DNA from: Eubacteriales bacterium
GTDB lineage: Bacteria; Bacillota; Clostridia; Lachnospirales; Lachnospiraceae
Length of the DNA stretch: 58,914 bases
Reading direction: 5' to 3'
Assembly: GCA_030539395.1 (NCBI GenBank)
Contig: JAUNSC010000021.1
Coordinates: 1 to 58,914 of the forward strand
The notes below the pieces were generated by a model that saw only the letters and a list, made by a program, of their open reading frames with translations, had not been told where the DNA came from and ran no database searches. Below are positions 1 through 7,607 of the stretch, piece after piece (position 1 is the first letter of the stretch; every line of letters begins with the position of its first letter). A program made the translations under genes and the position numbers.

Positions 1-200
1 CTGAAGCTTCTGTCTGCATATACAGTGATAACTACCGGGATGATCAGATCGCCCTTATCGGCTGTCCTTGCGTTAAACTCCTTTGTAAACTGAACAATAT
101 TAACACCATGCTGTCCAAGTGCCGGACCAACAGGTGGTGCTGGTGTTGCTTTACCAGCAGGAATCTGTAATTTAATATAACCTGTTACTTTCTTTGCCAT
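1..200 (-). CDS. rplK: Ribosomal protein L11, N-terminal part (truncated by window edge)
   Basis: The first 66 codons of L11 read leftward from an ATG at 198-200; the rest lies beyond the window edge. The translation begins [18 protein letters not shown] and contains the L11 signature [14 protein letters not shown], which is the N-terminal domain that binds the GTPase-associated region of 23S rRNA. It lies just downstream of nusG, as in most Firmicutes (rpmG-secE-nusG-rplK-rplA), and is preceded by an AAGGAGGTG ribosome binding site. The identification is essentially certain; only completeness is unknown. Confidence 0.97.
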   Translation of the reverse strand, partial: MAKKVTGYIKLQIPAGKATPAPPVGPALGQHGVNIVQFTKEFNARTADKGDLIIPVVITVYADRSF

Positions 201-275
201 AATAAGGCACCTCCTTGTGGTATTGTCGGGGGATTTCCCTCCCACTGTCTAACCGCCTGCGAATTGACGGATGAC

Positions 276-791
276 TTACATTTTTTCAACTTCTGCGAAA
301 CTTATTTCTACCGGTGTTTCGCGACCGAACAGCTCAACGTTGATCGTTACGATCTGCTTGCTTTCATTGATTGTCTGTACGACACCAACGGTGTCCTTCC
401 AGATGCCGCCGATAACATTCACGGTATCTCCAACCTCGAAATCAACCTTAACGCTTTCAGCCTGAATTCCCAAAGGTCTCATCTCTGCTTCAGTAAGCGG
501 TACAGGCTTCGACCCCGGTCCTACAAATCCTGTAACACCTCTTGTGTTTCTTACAACATACCAGGTGTCATCATTCATTACCATGTTGAGAAGAACATAT
601 CCCGGAAACATCTTTTTCTGAACTGTTTTCGAAACACCGTTTTTCACTTCCACAACATCCTGCAGAGGCACACGCACCTCCAGGATCTGATCTTCCAGAT
701 GTCTGTTTTCTATTGTTTTTTCAATATTAGCCTTGACCTTATTCTCATAACCTGAGTAGGTATGCACTACATACCAATTTGCTTCTGACAT
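276..791 (-). CDS. nusG: Transcription termination/antitermination protein NusG
   Basis: 171 residues, the usual length for NusG. The N-terminal NGN domain starts with NWYVVHTYSGYENKV and includes the PGYVLLNM and NTRGVTGFVG segments that contact RNA polymerase; the C-terminal KOW domain is visible as FEVGDTVNVIGGIWKDT, ending near residue 170. NusG increases elongation and couples RNA polymerase to ribosomes or Rho. It follows secE by 15 bases and precedes rplK, so the three are cotranscribed. No oddities. Confidence 0.97.
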   Translation of the reverse strand: MSEANWYVVHTYSGYENKVKANIEKTIENRHLEDQILEVRVPLQDVVEVKNGVSKTVQKKMFPGYVLLNMVMNDDTWYVVRNTRGVTGFVGPGSKPVPLTEAEMRPLGIQAESVKVDFEVGDTVNVIGGIWKDTVGVVQTINESKQIVTINVELFGRETPVEISFAEVEKM

Positions 792-806
792 ATGATCACC
801 TTGTCC

Positions 807-1013
807 TTACTTAATCAAGAAATCGATTCCGTACTGCATAATCGTATCTACAATTGAAATGATAACTCCAAGTATCACGGAAACAACAATCACCGCGGTC
901 GTCTGCTTTGTGAGATCTTTTTTATCGGGCCAGATAATTTTACGGAACTCTGCTTTCAAGCCGTCTGTCCAGCTTGTTTTTCCAGCATTGTTCTTTTTGC
1001 TAACTTCTCCCAT
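807..1013 (-). CDS. secE: Preprotein translocase subunit SecE
   Basis: 68 residues, typical of the short single-span Gram-positive SecE. A cytoplasmic amphipathic part with the conserved AEFRKIIWPDKKDLTKQT segment (the WP motif of SecE) is followed by one membrane helix around residues 39-62. SecE clamps the SecY channel in the cytoplasmic membrane. It sits between rpmG and nusG in the standard order; the start has a GGAGAACGAT-type ribosome binding site. Confidence 0.95.
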   Translation of the reverse strand: MGEVSKKNNAGKTSWTDGLKAEFRKIIWPDKKDLTKQTTAVIVVSVILGVIISIVDTIMQYGIDFLIK

Positions 1014-1040
1014 ATCGTTCTCCTTTCACATACGCCGTGA

Positions 1041-1190
1041 CTATTTTGTTTCTTTGTGCAGTGTGTGTTTCTTGCAGAATCTGCAGTATTTCTGGGTTTC
1101 CATTCTGTCAGGATGATTCTTTTTGTCTTTTGTCGTATTGTAATTTCGCTGTTTACATTCCGTACATGCCAATGTGATTCTTGTGCGCAC
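1041..1190 (-). CDS. rpmG: Ribosomal protein L33
   Basis: 49 residues, the standard L33 length. It starts at a GTG at 1188-1190, seven bases after GAGGTGG, giving (M)[16 protein letters not shown] and then a second Cys pair CRFCKKH. The two pairs, CTEC and CRFC, form the zinc-binding type of L33. The reading frame is hidden inside a longer open frame, so the GTG start was chosen by the ribosome binding site and by alignment to known L33 N termini. It is first in the operon with secE, nusG and rplK. Confidence 0.93.
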   Translation of the reverse strand: MRTRITLACTECKQRNYNTTKDKKNHPDRMETQKYCRFCKKHTLHKETK

Positions 1191-1261
1191 AACTTCCACC
1201 TCGCTCTCAAACTTATTTTGTGCCGCCTCTGTTCTCTACCAAACATCAGCGATTTTAGGCA

Positions 1262-1314
1262 TAAAAAAAAGACCTGCTTCCATACGCCTGTTCATTCTAA
1301 CACAGGTGTATGGA
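1262..1314 (-). terminator. Rho-independent terminator after the CmpB-like gene
   Basis: On the minus strand an 11-bp stem (arms at 1281-1291 and 1302-1312, one G-T pair) is followed eight bases later by a run of eight T (1263-1270). It is placed 18 bases after the stop of the CmpB-like gene. The rather long gap between stem and T-run makes it weaker than a textbook terminator. The stem sequence overlaps the rpmG promoter. Confidence 0.6.
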
Positions 1315-1323
1315 GCACGTCAA
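1294..1323 (-). promoter_or_regulatory. Promoter of the rpmG-secE-nusG-rplK operon
   Basis: Minus-strand TTGACG at 1318-1323 and TAGAAT at 1294-1299 with 18 bases between them and a TG one base before the -10 (extended -10). Transcription would start near 1287, about 95 bases upstream of the rpmG GTG. It overlaps the hairpin that ends the upstream operon, so the initiated RNA lacks the complete stem. Confidence 0.65.
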
Positions 1324-1331
1324 GTTATTTT

Positions 1332-2654
1332 TTAAGATGGTTTGGGTACAGCTTTGCCGCGTTCTTTCAGTCCCTTGGCTTTTGGATAAATCCTCTTCAT
1401 CACAGCATCATCAAAATGATCATCTATCACTTCCTGCCAGGCATATTTTGCCGGTATGCCGTCCTGGCGTTCCTGATATCGTGAAAGCGCAATTCCCGAA
1501 ATCACGATATTGACTGTCATAAAAATAACCAGGATCCATGTCAATATTTTTCCTGCAAGCATAGGTATTTTCTCTATCAGGTTCGAAATCCTGACATATA
1601 TAACCCTGAACCAGATTACAGAAGCGATCCCCCAGAAAAAGCAATACAGCAGATTTATCCGTCCCATCAGGTTAAAGGGAACTTTACTGTAATCCCAGAA
1701 AATCGTCCCAAAAACAATTTCTGTAAATACACTGCAAAAATATTCAAATGATCCGCCCAAAACCGTCCCTACCACAAAAAGAAAACTGTCCGAACGGTTT
1801 CTGTGCTGGTACAGAAGAAGTGTAAACATGGCTATGCCGATTCCCCAAACCAGACTGAACGGTCCCCAGACCACACTGCTGCGGCTCATCCACCATCCCA
1901 GCGTGATCCTGCAGAATACGGTTTCCACCAGGTCGCCTATCAGCGCCCCCGCAAGAAAAAGCCAGAACACTTTATAAAATCCGCATCCCTGGGCAAAAAT
2001 CTCGCTTTTTTGTTTTACCGTATCTCCCTTTTCTTCATAGACCGGATGGGCTTTAGTAATTCTGTTCTCTATGCTGTTAAAAATCCTTTCCCGTACAGCC
2101 GCTGTAAACTGAGCTATCATACGGTTGGATTCCCTGTATTTTTCCACCTTCTCCTTATCTCCGGACAAGGCCGCATCCGTACCAAGGAGATCCACAATCG
2201 TCAATCCCGCAAGAATCCACAGAACCGGTGTCCGTATCATCCCCGGGCATGCATCATACAAACGCAGAAAAATATCATTCAGCCATTTGATTTCTATTAC
2301 GCCGAGAATCCCCCATAACAGAGAATGGCTCAGACAAATATATCCGTCAAAATTGAATTTTTTACCCGAGTAATCCCACCAGCGTGCATGATAACGTGCT
2401 TCCAGCAATTTTCCCGCAATAAGTTCCATCACTGTAGTGTAGATCAGGCTCCCCAGAAACAGAAAAAAACCATTATACTTTAATCCCGGAAGTGCCATTG
2501 TCAGCAGAACAGATGCCGAACCATATATCATACAGAGCGGTCCGTTCAAAAAACCCCTGTTTACAATCTTTTTCCACTTAAATGCTGCCGCACATGTTTC
2601 CAATATCCATCCTATAGCGGAATACACAAAAAATAAATAAATTAATCTCATCAT
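1332..2654 (-). CDS. CmpB-type putative ABC transporter permease, tandemly duplicated
   Basis: 440-residue multi-pass membrane protein. It resembles the ABC_trans_CmpB family (PF06541), common in clostridia and of unproven transport function. Two copies of the same fold are visible: residues about 1-170 and 225-400. Both have a conserved segment of the form WDYS...FN..G.I.L....WG (ARWWDYSGKKFNFDGYICL and IFWDYSKVPFNLMGRINLL) and an acidic residue in the first helix (ILETCAA, LVETVFC). The charged linker around residues 170-220 is cytoplasmic-looking. The start codon overlaps the stop of the RluA gene by four bases (ATGA type), so it is translationally coupled. No ATPase gene is adjacent, so transport is only suggested by family name. 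Confidence 0.75.
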   Translation of the reverse strand: MMRLIYLFFVYSAIGWILETCAAAFKWKKIVNRGFLNGPLCMIYGSASVLLTMALPGLKYNGFFLFLGSLIYTTVMELIAGKLLEARYHARWWDYSGKKFNFDGYICLSHSLLWGILGVIEIKWLNDIFLRLYDACPGMIRTPVLWILAGLTIVDLLGTDAALSGDKEKVEKYRESNRMIAQFTAAVRERIFNSIENRITKAHPVYEEKGDTVKQKSEIFAQGCGFYKVFWLFLAGALIGDLVETVFCRITLGWWMSRSSVVWGPFSLVWGIGIAMFTLLLYQHRNRSDSFLFVVGTVLGGSFEYFCSVFTEIVFGTIFWDYSKVPFNLMGRINLLYCFFWGIASVIWFRVIYVRISNLIEKIPMLAGKILTWILVIFMTVNIVISGIALSRYQERQDGIPAKYAWQEVIDDHFDDAVMKRIYPKAKGLKERGKAVPKPS

Positions 2655-3529
2655 AATTGTTCTTTCAGTCTGTCCTCTGTAACTTGTATCCTGTCATGTG
2701 AAAATGGCTGTAAAAATTCTGCTTTATATGCACACAGAGCAGTCTGCGTTTTGCCTCTCACTCCATTGCCATAAAGAGGATCACCTGCAAGAGGATGACC
2801 CGCCCATTCCATATGGACACGTATCTGATGCGTTCTTCCTGTCTCAAGCCTCAATCTCACTTTACCGCCCTTTATTGCCAGATAATGTGTCACTGCTCTT
2901 TTTCCATCCGGGTCAATACACATCTTACCCGGATAATCCCTGCATTTTCCTATGGGCATATCGATGGTTTGTTCTGTCTCATATTCCTCCGGCGCAAAAC
3001 TGCCTTCACACACTGCCAGATATTCTTTTTGAAATATCCCCTGCTCTTTCTGCGCCCACAGCCTTGCCGCCGCTATCCTGTTCTTTGCAAAGACCAGAAC
3101 GCCACTGGTATCTTTATCAAGACGGCCGATACTGCGAATCTGCACCATCTCATTTTTCTTCCGGAAATATGCCGTCAGATAATTAGAAATAGAATCCTCT
3201 TTATGACATCCCACCGGATGCACTACGATACCTGCCGGCTTCCATATGCAGATTACGTCTTCATCTTCATATAAGATATCCAGATCACCTTCTACCGGCA
3301 CCAGCTTTTCCTCTGCATCCCGGGAATTTTTTATTAAAACTTCCAGAAGATCGCCTTCTTTTAAAAGACAGGTCACCCGCTCCTGACAGCCATTTACCCG
3401 CAATGCATTCTCCTGGTATTTCAGTCTGCGAATCTGCGCTTTCGTAAGTTCCATTTCTGTTTTCAGGTAATCTCCCAGTCTTCTCCCGGCATCTTTCGCA
3501 GATATCTCTTTTGAAATCAACTTCTCCAT
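2651..3529 (-). CDS. RluA-family RNA pseudouridine synthase
   Basis: 292 residues. An S4-like RNA-binding domain covers residues about 10-75 (KAQIRRLKYQENALRVNG), followed by the RluA catalytic domain. The catalytic aspartate lies in IGRLDKDTSGVLVFAKN and the C-terminal LETGRTHQIRVHMEWAGHPLAGDPLYG is the family signature. It isomerises uridines in rRNA or tRNA; the exact target (RluC, RluD or other) cannot be assigned from sequence alone. It abuts the NUDIX gene by one base and overlaps the CmpB-like gene. A second RluA paralogue lies at 47.7-48.6 kb. Confidence 0.93.
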   Translation of the reverse strand: MEKLISKEISAKDAGRRLGDYLKTEMELTKAQIRRLKYQENALRVNGCQERVTCLLKEGDLLEVLIKNSRDAEEKLVPVEGDLDILYEDEDVICIWKPAGIVVHPVGCHKEDSISNYLTAYFRKKNEMVQIRSIGRLDKDTSGVLVFAKNRIAAARLWAQKEQGIFQKEYLAVCEGSFAPEEYETEQTIDMPIGKCRDYPGKMCIDPDGKRAVTHYLAIKGGKVRLRLETGRTHQIRVHMEWAGHPLAGDPLYGNGVRGKTQTALCAYKAEFLQPFSHDRIQVTEDRLKEQL

Positions 3530-4090
3530 CTATGATGCTCCGTTTTCTAACGCAGTTTCTTTTACCATCAAAAGTTCTTCCATATAAATACAATGAGGAA
3601 TCCGGTTTTCTCTCACATTCTGTTCACACTCTTCAAAATCGAACCATCTCACATCCGAGATTTCTTCCTTCTGGAGACAAAAATCCCTTTCCTCACGGTC
3701 CAGCCATAAAATATATACATTGCTGACCTGATTATCATGAAAATGCTTTCCATGAAACTCTTTTTCAAAGGTAAATTTTCTCTGTCCGCAGCAGATAAGC
3801 TGCTGCACACCGACTTTCACGCCCAGTTCTTCCTCCAGTTCCCTCAATGCAGACGAGACAAAGTCTACTCCTGCCGGAATATGTCCCGCGCTTGAAATAT
3901 CAAAACAGCCCGGATAAGAATCCTTTTCCGCACTCCGTTTCTGCAGCAAAACCTGGAGACGTTTTTCTTTATACCGCACAATCCATACATGAGACGTTCT
4001 GTGCCTGATTCCCTTTTCATGGGCCATATCTCGTTCCACTCTCTCTCCCGTTGGAACGCCCAATTCATCTACCACATCCAGAATTTCCAT
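3530..4090 (-). CDS. NUDIX hydrolase, isopentenyl-diphosphate-isomerase-like group
   Basis: 186 residues. The N terminus MEILDVVDELGVPTGE and the HRTSHVWIV segment are typical of the YfcD/IDI-like NUDIX proteins that usually hydrolyse nucleoside diphosphate derivatives. The NUDIX box spans about residues 69-91, GHIPAG-V-DFVSSAL-RELEEELGV. The REXXEE metal-binding core is intact, but the first Glu of GX5E is replaced by Val. It is in a tight operon with the downstream RluA gene (no gap). Substrate unknown. True IDI is less likely because the active-site Cys motif of type 1 IDI is not apparent. Confidence 0.88.
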   Translation of the reverse strand: MEILDVVDELGVPTGERVERDMAHEKGIRHRTSHVWIVRYKEKRLQVLLQKRSAEKDSYPGCFDISSAGHIPAGVDFVSSALRELEEELGVKVGVQQLICCGQRKFTFEKEFHGKHFHDNQVSNVYILWLDREERDFCLQKEEISDVRWFDFEECEQNVRENRIPHCIYMEELLMVKETALENGAS

Positions 4091-4125
4091 CTTATGCCTT
4101 CTTTCTCACAGCCATGTCAGGCTGC

Positions 4126-4857
4126 TCACCCAACCAAATCCCGCACCAGTATCAATATTATGATATGTGCGGGATAAAAAACATAAAAGAACCATTTTGA
4201 AAAAGTTCTTCCTCTTTTTCCTCTCCGGCCATTGTAAAAATTCATAATGACAATGCCTGACAAAACAATTCCCACACTCGACAAAGCTGCCCTGATCAGG
4301 GCCTGACACACCGGCAGATACGAATTATAATTAAAAAAAGCAAACATCAGCGCTGATACACCATATGACATCGCCATTTTTCTCCTGTCCCAATATCCGT
4401 CGCTCCTGCTCCACATAAACAAAAGTGTAAATACAGCCGCAAATAACGGCCAGTCACAAAATACTGTAGTAAATACCAGAAGTGCTGTCAAAATACGTCT
4501 GATCCGGATATTTCTCATCGTTTCCTGAACATACAAAATCAAAAAACAAATAAATAATGTAAACAACATATTCAACTGCTGCATGCCAAATGCAAAAACA
4601 TAGGGAATCTGCGAAATCACTGCAAAGGCTAACAGTCTCATACCATATTTCTGTCTGGACCGGGTATATCCATACCCTTCCACCAGAAAATAGACCATTG
4701 TAATAGCAGTAAAATATCCAATGTATTCAAAAACTAAATAAAGCATCGTTCCCGGCTCCATAAAAACATGAGCTGTATGATTCATCAGCATTGCTGCCGC
4801 GGCCAGATATTTTATCGCATCCCTGTTTAACGGTCTGCTCTTTTCCATATTACTCAC
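4126..4857 (-). CDS. TraX-family membrane protein
   Basis: 243 residues with about seven hydrophobic segments. It begins LNRDAIKYLAAAAMLMNHTAHVF and ends with FYVFYPAHIIILILVRDLV; both the N-terminal K-x-[IL]-A-x-x-x-M-x-x-[DN]-H segment and the YPAH(L/I) motif are marks of the TraX family (PF05857). In the F plasmid TraX acetylates pilin, but chromosomal Firmicute copies are not tied to conjugation and no transfer genes lie here. Its start overlaps the end of the upstream ProX-like gene by eight bases. Confidence 0.82.
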   Translation of the reverse strand: MSNMEKSRPLNRDAIKYLAAAAMLMNHTAHVFMEPGTMLYLVFEYIGYFTAITMVYFLVEGYGYTRSRQKYGMRLLAFAVISQIPYVFAFGMQQLNMLFTLFICFLILYVQETMRNIRIRRILTALLVFTTVFCDWPLFAAVFTLLFMWSRSDGYWDRRKMAMSYGVSALMFAFFNYNSYLPVCQALIRAALSSVGIVLSGIVIMNFYNGRRGKRGRTFSKWFFYVFYPAHIIILILVRDLVG

Positions 4858-5392
4858 CTGTGAGATGTACCACTGTATAGTCGTGATGAACCGCTTTCAG
4901 AAATTTTTCGAAAACATCTTTTGTCTTCAATTTCAGACTGGATGTATTTACACAGGGATGGCATCCCAGATATTCCCCTTTTAAAACATCCTCATCTACC
5001 AGAAGGCGGACATGGTTTTCTGTATCATTCATAAGTCCCATAATACTGACCGCACCCGGATGGATGTCAAGATATTCCACCATCTTCTCTTCCGGTGCGA
5101 AGGACAGCCGGGCGCTTCCTATCTGAGGCGGAATTTCTTTCGTTTTAAACGGCTTATCTCCGGGCATCATCAGCAAATAAAAATCTGTCTTCTGCCTGTT
5201 GCACAAAAAGAGATTTTTGCAGATCAGCACTTCCAGGATCTTATCAATTTCATTACATGCTTCCATTGTATCGGCAGGTCCATGGTCTGTTCTCTGATAT
5301 GGTATGCCAAGCCTGTCCAGCAAATCATAAGTTCTTATTTCCCTCTCCTGTCTGCCCGACACATTTTCGGGACGTCCGCTATATAATTCCAT
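4850..5392 (-). CDS. YbaK/ProX-type aminoacyl-tRNA deacylase (prolyl-tRNA editing domain protein)
   Basis: 180 residues. This is a stand-alone editing domain of the PrdX/ProX kind, which clears mischarged Ala-tRNA(Pro). Landmarks are the N-terminal RTDHGPADTMEACNEIDK, the KNLFLCNRQKTDFYLLMM segment carrying the conserved Lys, and GSARLSFAPEEKM followed by PGAVSIMGLMND. It overlaps the TraX-like gene by eight bases and lies 14 bases after the acetyltransferase gene, within the same operon. YbaK-like deacylases with other tRNA specificity are the main alternative. Confidence 0.88.
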   Translation of the reverse strand: MELYSGRPENVSGRQEREIRTYDLLDRLGIPYQRTDHGPADTMEACNEIDKILEVLICKNLFLCNRQKTDFYLLMMPGDKPFKTKEIPPQIGSARLSFAPEEKMVEYLDIHPGAVSIMGLMNDTENHVRLLVDEDVLKGEYLGCHPCVNTSSLKLKTKDVFEKFLKAVHHDYTVVHLTGE

Positions 5393-5406
5393 TCTTTCAC
5401 CCTCCT

Positions 5407-5955
5407 TCAGCCCACTTTTCTCACAAGTTTTCTATCCGGATACACCGTATCATAAATATCCTGATACTCTGCCCAGGTCAGTTCGCTGTCATATACCAGT
5501 ACTTCCATCTCCACACCAACCAGTTCTACCAGATACTCCATACATCTCATACCGTTTTTCAGATAAAATTCTTTCCTGCGTATACGCTGCTCATGATTTT
5601 CCGCCTGAATATTTGTATTCTCAATCTCCAGTATAAACCGTTTTCCTCTGCTGCGCTCCTGCATCATGCGAAGAGCTGCCGAGCCTATGCCTCCTCCCCG
5701 TCTGTTTCCTGCCACAGCAAAGTAATCCAGCAAAACAATATCTTTATGCAGTATTGTAATAGCCAGTCCATAAAATTTGCCGTCTGCATCTTCGAGGGAC
5801 AAAATCTCAGTGATACCTTCCTTCTGCTTTTCAATGATTAATTCAAAGGGTTTGCGCTCCTCTTTTGGGAATGCTTCAAAATACAGCCTCTGTATCTGTT
5901 CCAACTGTTTATCTGTCTCAGCTTTTTTCCAAAATAATGTCTTTGTCTGTTCCAT
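5407..5955 (-). CDS. GNAT-family N-acetyltransferase
   Basis: 182 residues with a recognisable GNAT core. The acetyl-CoA-binding segment is AVAGNRRGGGIGSAALRMM (Q/RxxGxG/A type), with ILLDYFAV before it and FYLKNGMRCMEYLVEL after it. The substrate cannot be predicted. It is the first gene of the leftward operon that runs down to the CmpB-like gene, with a promoter at 5987-6015 and an AAGAGG ribosome binding site. Confidence 0.85.
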   Translation of the reverse strand: MEQTKTLFWKKAETDKQLEQIQRLYFEAFPKEERKPFELIIEKQKEGITEILSLEDADGKFYGLAITILHKDIVLLDYFAVAGNRRGGGIGSAALRMMQERSRGKRFILEIENTNIQAENHEQRIRRKEFYLKNGMRCMEYLVELVGVEMEVLVYDSELTWAEYQDIYDTVYPDRKLVRKVG

Positions 5956-5986
5956 TTTAATTACCTCTTATTTGCAAATCTTTTCT

Positions 5987-6015
5987 ATTGTAGCATAAAA
6001 CCGTTATATATGCAA
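5987..6015 (-). promoter_or_regulatory. Promoter of the GNAT-to-CmpB operon
   Basis: Minus-strand TTGCAT at 6010-6015 and TACAAT at 5987-5992 with 17 bases between. The predicted start is about 25 bases upstream of the acetyltransferase ATG. Confidence 0.65.
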
Positions 6016-6028
6016 AACACAACTGCGA

Positions 6029-6056
6029 AAAGTCCTCCGTCATTTCGGAGGACTTT
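6029..6056 (-). terminator. Terminator after gltD
   Basis: Perfect 11-bp stem with arms at 6029-6039 and 6046-6056, a six-base loop and T's inside and after the descending arm on the minus strand (ACTTTTCGC). It lies 55 bases beyond the gltD stop and just upstream of the promoter for the next operon. Confidence 0.75.
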
Positions 6057-6110
6057 CCAATTTCACACTATTTTGTTTAAAACATCACCTGTATTTCAGC
6101 ATGCTTTCTC

Positions 6111-7595
6111 CTACAGATTTGTATAACCCATCAGGGATTCATCCACTGCTTTGGCCGCTTCGCGTCCTTCACGGATTGCCCATACCACCAGAGACTGGCC
6201 CCGGTGCATATCTCCTGCGGTAAATACGCCCGGAACACTGGTCTGATACCCGCCCGGCTGCGTTGCCACGTTCGTGCGCCCATCCACTTCTACTTTGAAC
6301 GCATCTGTCACATATTTCTGTGAACCGAGGAATCCTGCCGCGATCAGCACCAGATCCACATCCACTATTTCTTCGCTGCCTTCCACCGGAACCATCATCA
6401 TGCGTCCTGTTTTCTCATCTTTTTTGCTTTGCAGTTTCACCAGTTTTGCCTGGCAGACCTCTCCCTTTTTGTTGGCAATAAATTCTGTGACTGTCGTCTG
6501 GTAAACCCGCGGATCATGGCCGAATACGGCAATCGCTTCTTCCTGACCATAATCAGTCTTGCAGACTCTGGGCCACTGGGGCCACGGATTGTTTGCTGCA
6601 CGCTCATCCGGGGCTTTCGGCATCATCTCAAGCTGCAGCACACTTTCCGCACCCAGGCGAACAGACGTTCCCACACAGTCATTTCCGGTATCACCGCCGC
6701 CGATGACCATTACCTTTTTCCCCTTTGCCGGGATAAATTTCTTATCTTCAAAATTAGAATCCAGCAGACTCTTAGTAGTGGCTTTCAGGAAATCTACCGC
6801 AAAATAGATTCCTTTTGCCTCTCTTCCCGGCACTTTGATATCACGGGGATTGGAGGCTCCGCAGCAAAGCACAACTCTGTCAAACTCTTTCAGCAATTCC
6901 TCTGCTTTTATATCCTCGCCTATATTTACATTTGTCTTAAATTCAATGCCCTCTGCTTCCATCACTTCCAGACGGCGGTCAATAATCTGTTTCTCCAGCT
7001 TCATGTTCGGAATACCGTAGCGCAGAAGTCCGCCGATGCGGTCATTTCTCTCAAATACAGTTACCGAATGTCCGCGCATGTTAAGCTGCATGGCTGTGGC
7101 AAGCCCGGAAGGCCCGCTTCCCACAACTGCCACCTTTTTGCCGGTACGTACTTTAGGCGGATCAGGTTTTACAAGGCCCATAGCAAACGCATTTTCAATG
7201 ATTGCTCTCTCATTTTCCTTTGTACTGACCGGTTCTCCGTTTAAATTGCAGGTACATGCTTTTTCGCAAAGTGCCGGACATACACGGGATGTAAATTCCG
7301 GAAAACAATGGGTTTTCATAAGTCGTGCATAGGCCTGCTCCCAGTTTCCTGTATATACCAGATCGTTCCATTCCGGCACGAGATTCTGAAGCGGACAGCC
7401 CGATGCCATACCTCCGATCATCATGCCCGCCTGACAGAAGGGTACGCCGCAGGCCATACATCTGGCAGCCTGCTGACGCTGTTTTTCTCTGGAGAGCGGC
7501 GTATGGAATTCATTAAAATTCTTGATTCGCTGCCCGGGCAGGGCCGCTTCAGCCGTCTCTCTTTCATATTCCATAAATCCTGTTGGCTTTCCCAT
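6111..7595 (-). CDS. gltD: Glutamate synthase (NADPH) small subunit
   Basis: 494 residues, normal for GltD. The N terminus carries the Fe-S cysteines ([21 protein letters not shown], then [11 protein letters not shown]). An FAD site follows ([15 protein letters not shown], near residue 155), then the NADPH site [11 protein letters not shown] near 300, and a C-terminal FAD segment [19 protein letters not shown]. It passes electrons from NADPH to GltB for making glutamate from glutamine and 2-oxoglutarate. It starts 12 bases after gltB ends, so the two are one operon, closed by the hairpin at 6029-6056. Confidence 0.96.
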   Translation of the reverse strand: MGKPTGFMEYERETAEAALPGQRIKNFNEFHTPLSREKQRQQAARCMACGVPFCQAGMMIGGMASGCPLQNLVPEWNDLVYTGNWEQAYARLMKTHCFPEFTSRVCPALCEKACTCNLNGEPVSTKENERAIIENAFAMGLVKPDPPKVRTGKKVAVVGSGPSGLATAMQLNMRGHSVTVFERNDRIGGLLRYGIPNMKLEKQIIDRRLEVMEAEGIEFKTNVNIGEDIKAEELLKEFDRVVLCCGASNPRDIKVPGREAKGIYFAVDFLKATTKSLLDSNFEDKKFIPAKGKKVMVIGGGDTGNDCVGTSVRLGAESVLQLEMMPKAPDERAANNPWPQWPRVCKTDYGQEEAIAVFGHDPRVYQTTVTEFIANKKGEVCQAKLVKLQSKKDEKTGRMMMVPVEGSEEIVDVDLVLIAAGFLGSQKYVTDAFKVEVDGRTNVATQPGGYQTSVPGVFTAGDMHRGQSLVVWAIREGREAAKAVDESLMGYTNL

Positions 7596-7607
7596 CTTCG
7601 TCGCCTC

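Noticed and set aside
4126-4857. TraX-like gene as evidence of a conjugative element
   Set aside because: No relaxase, coupling protein or type IV secretion genes are nearby, and chromosomal TraX-like genes are common in Firmicutes.
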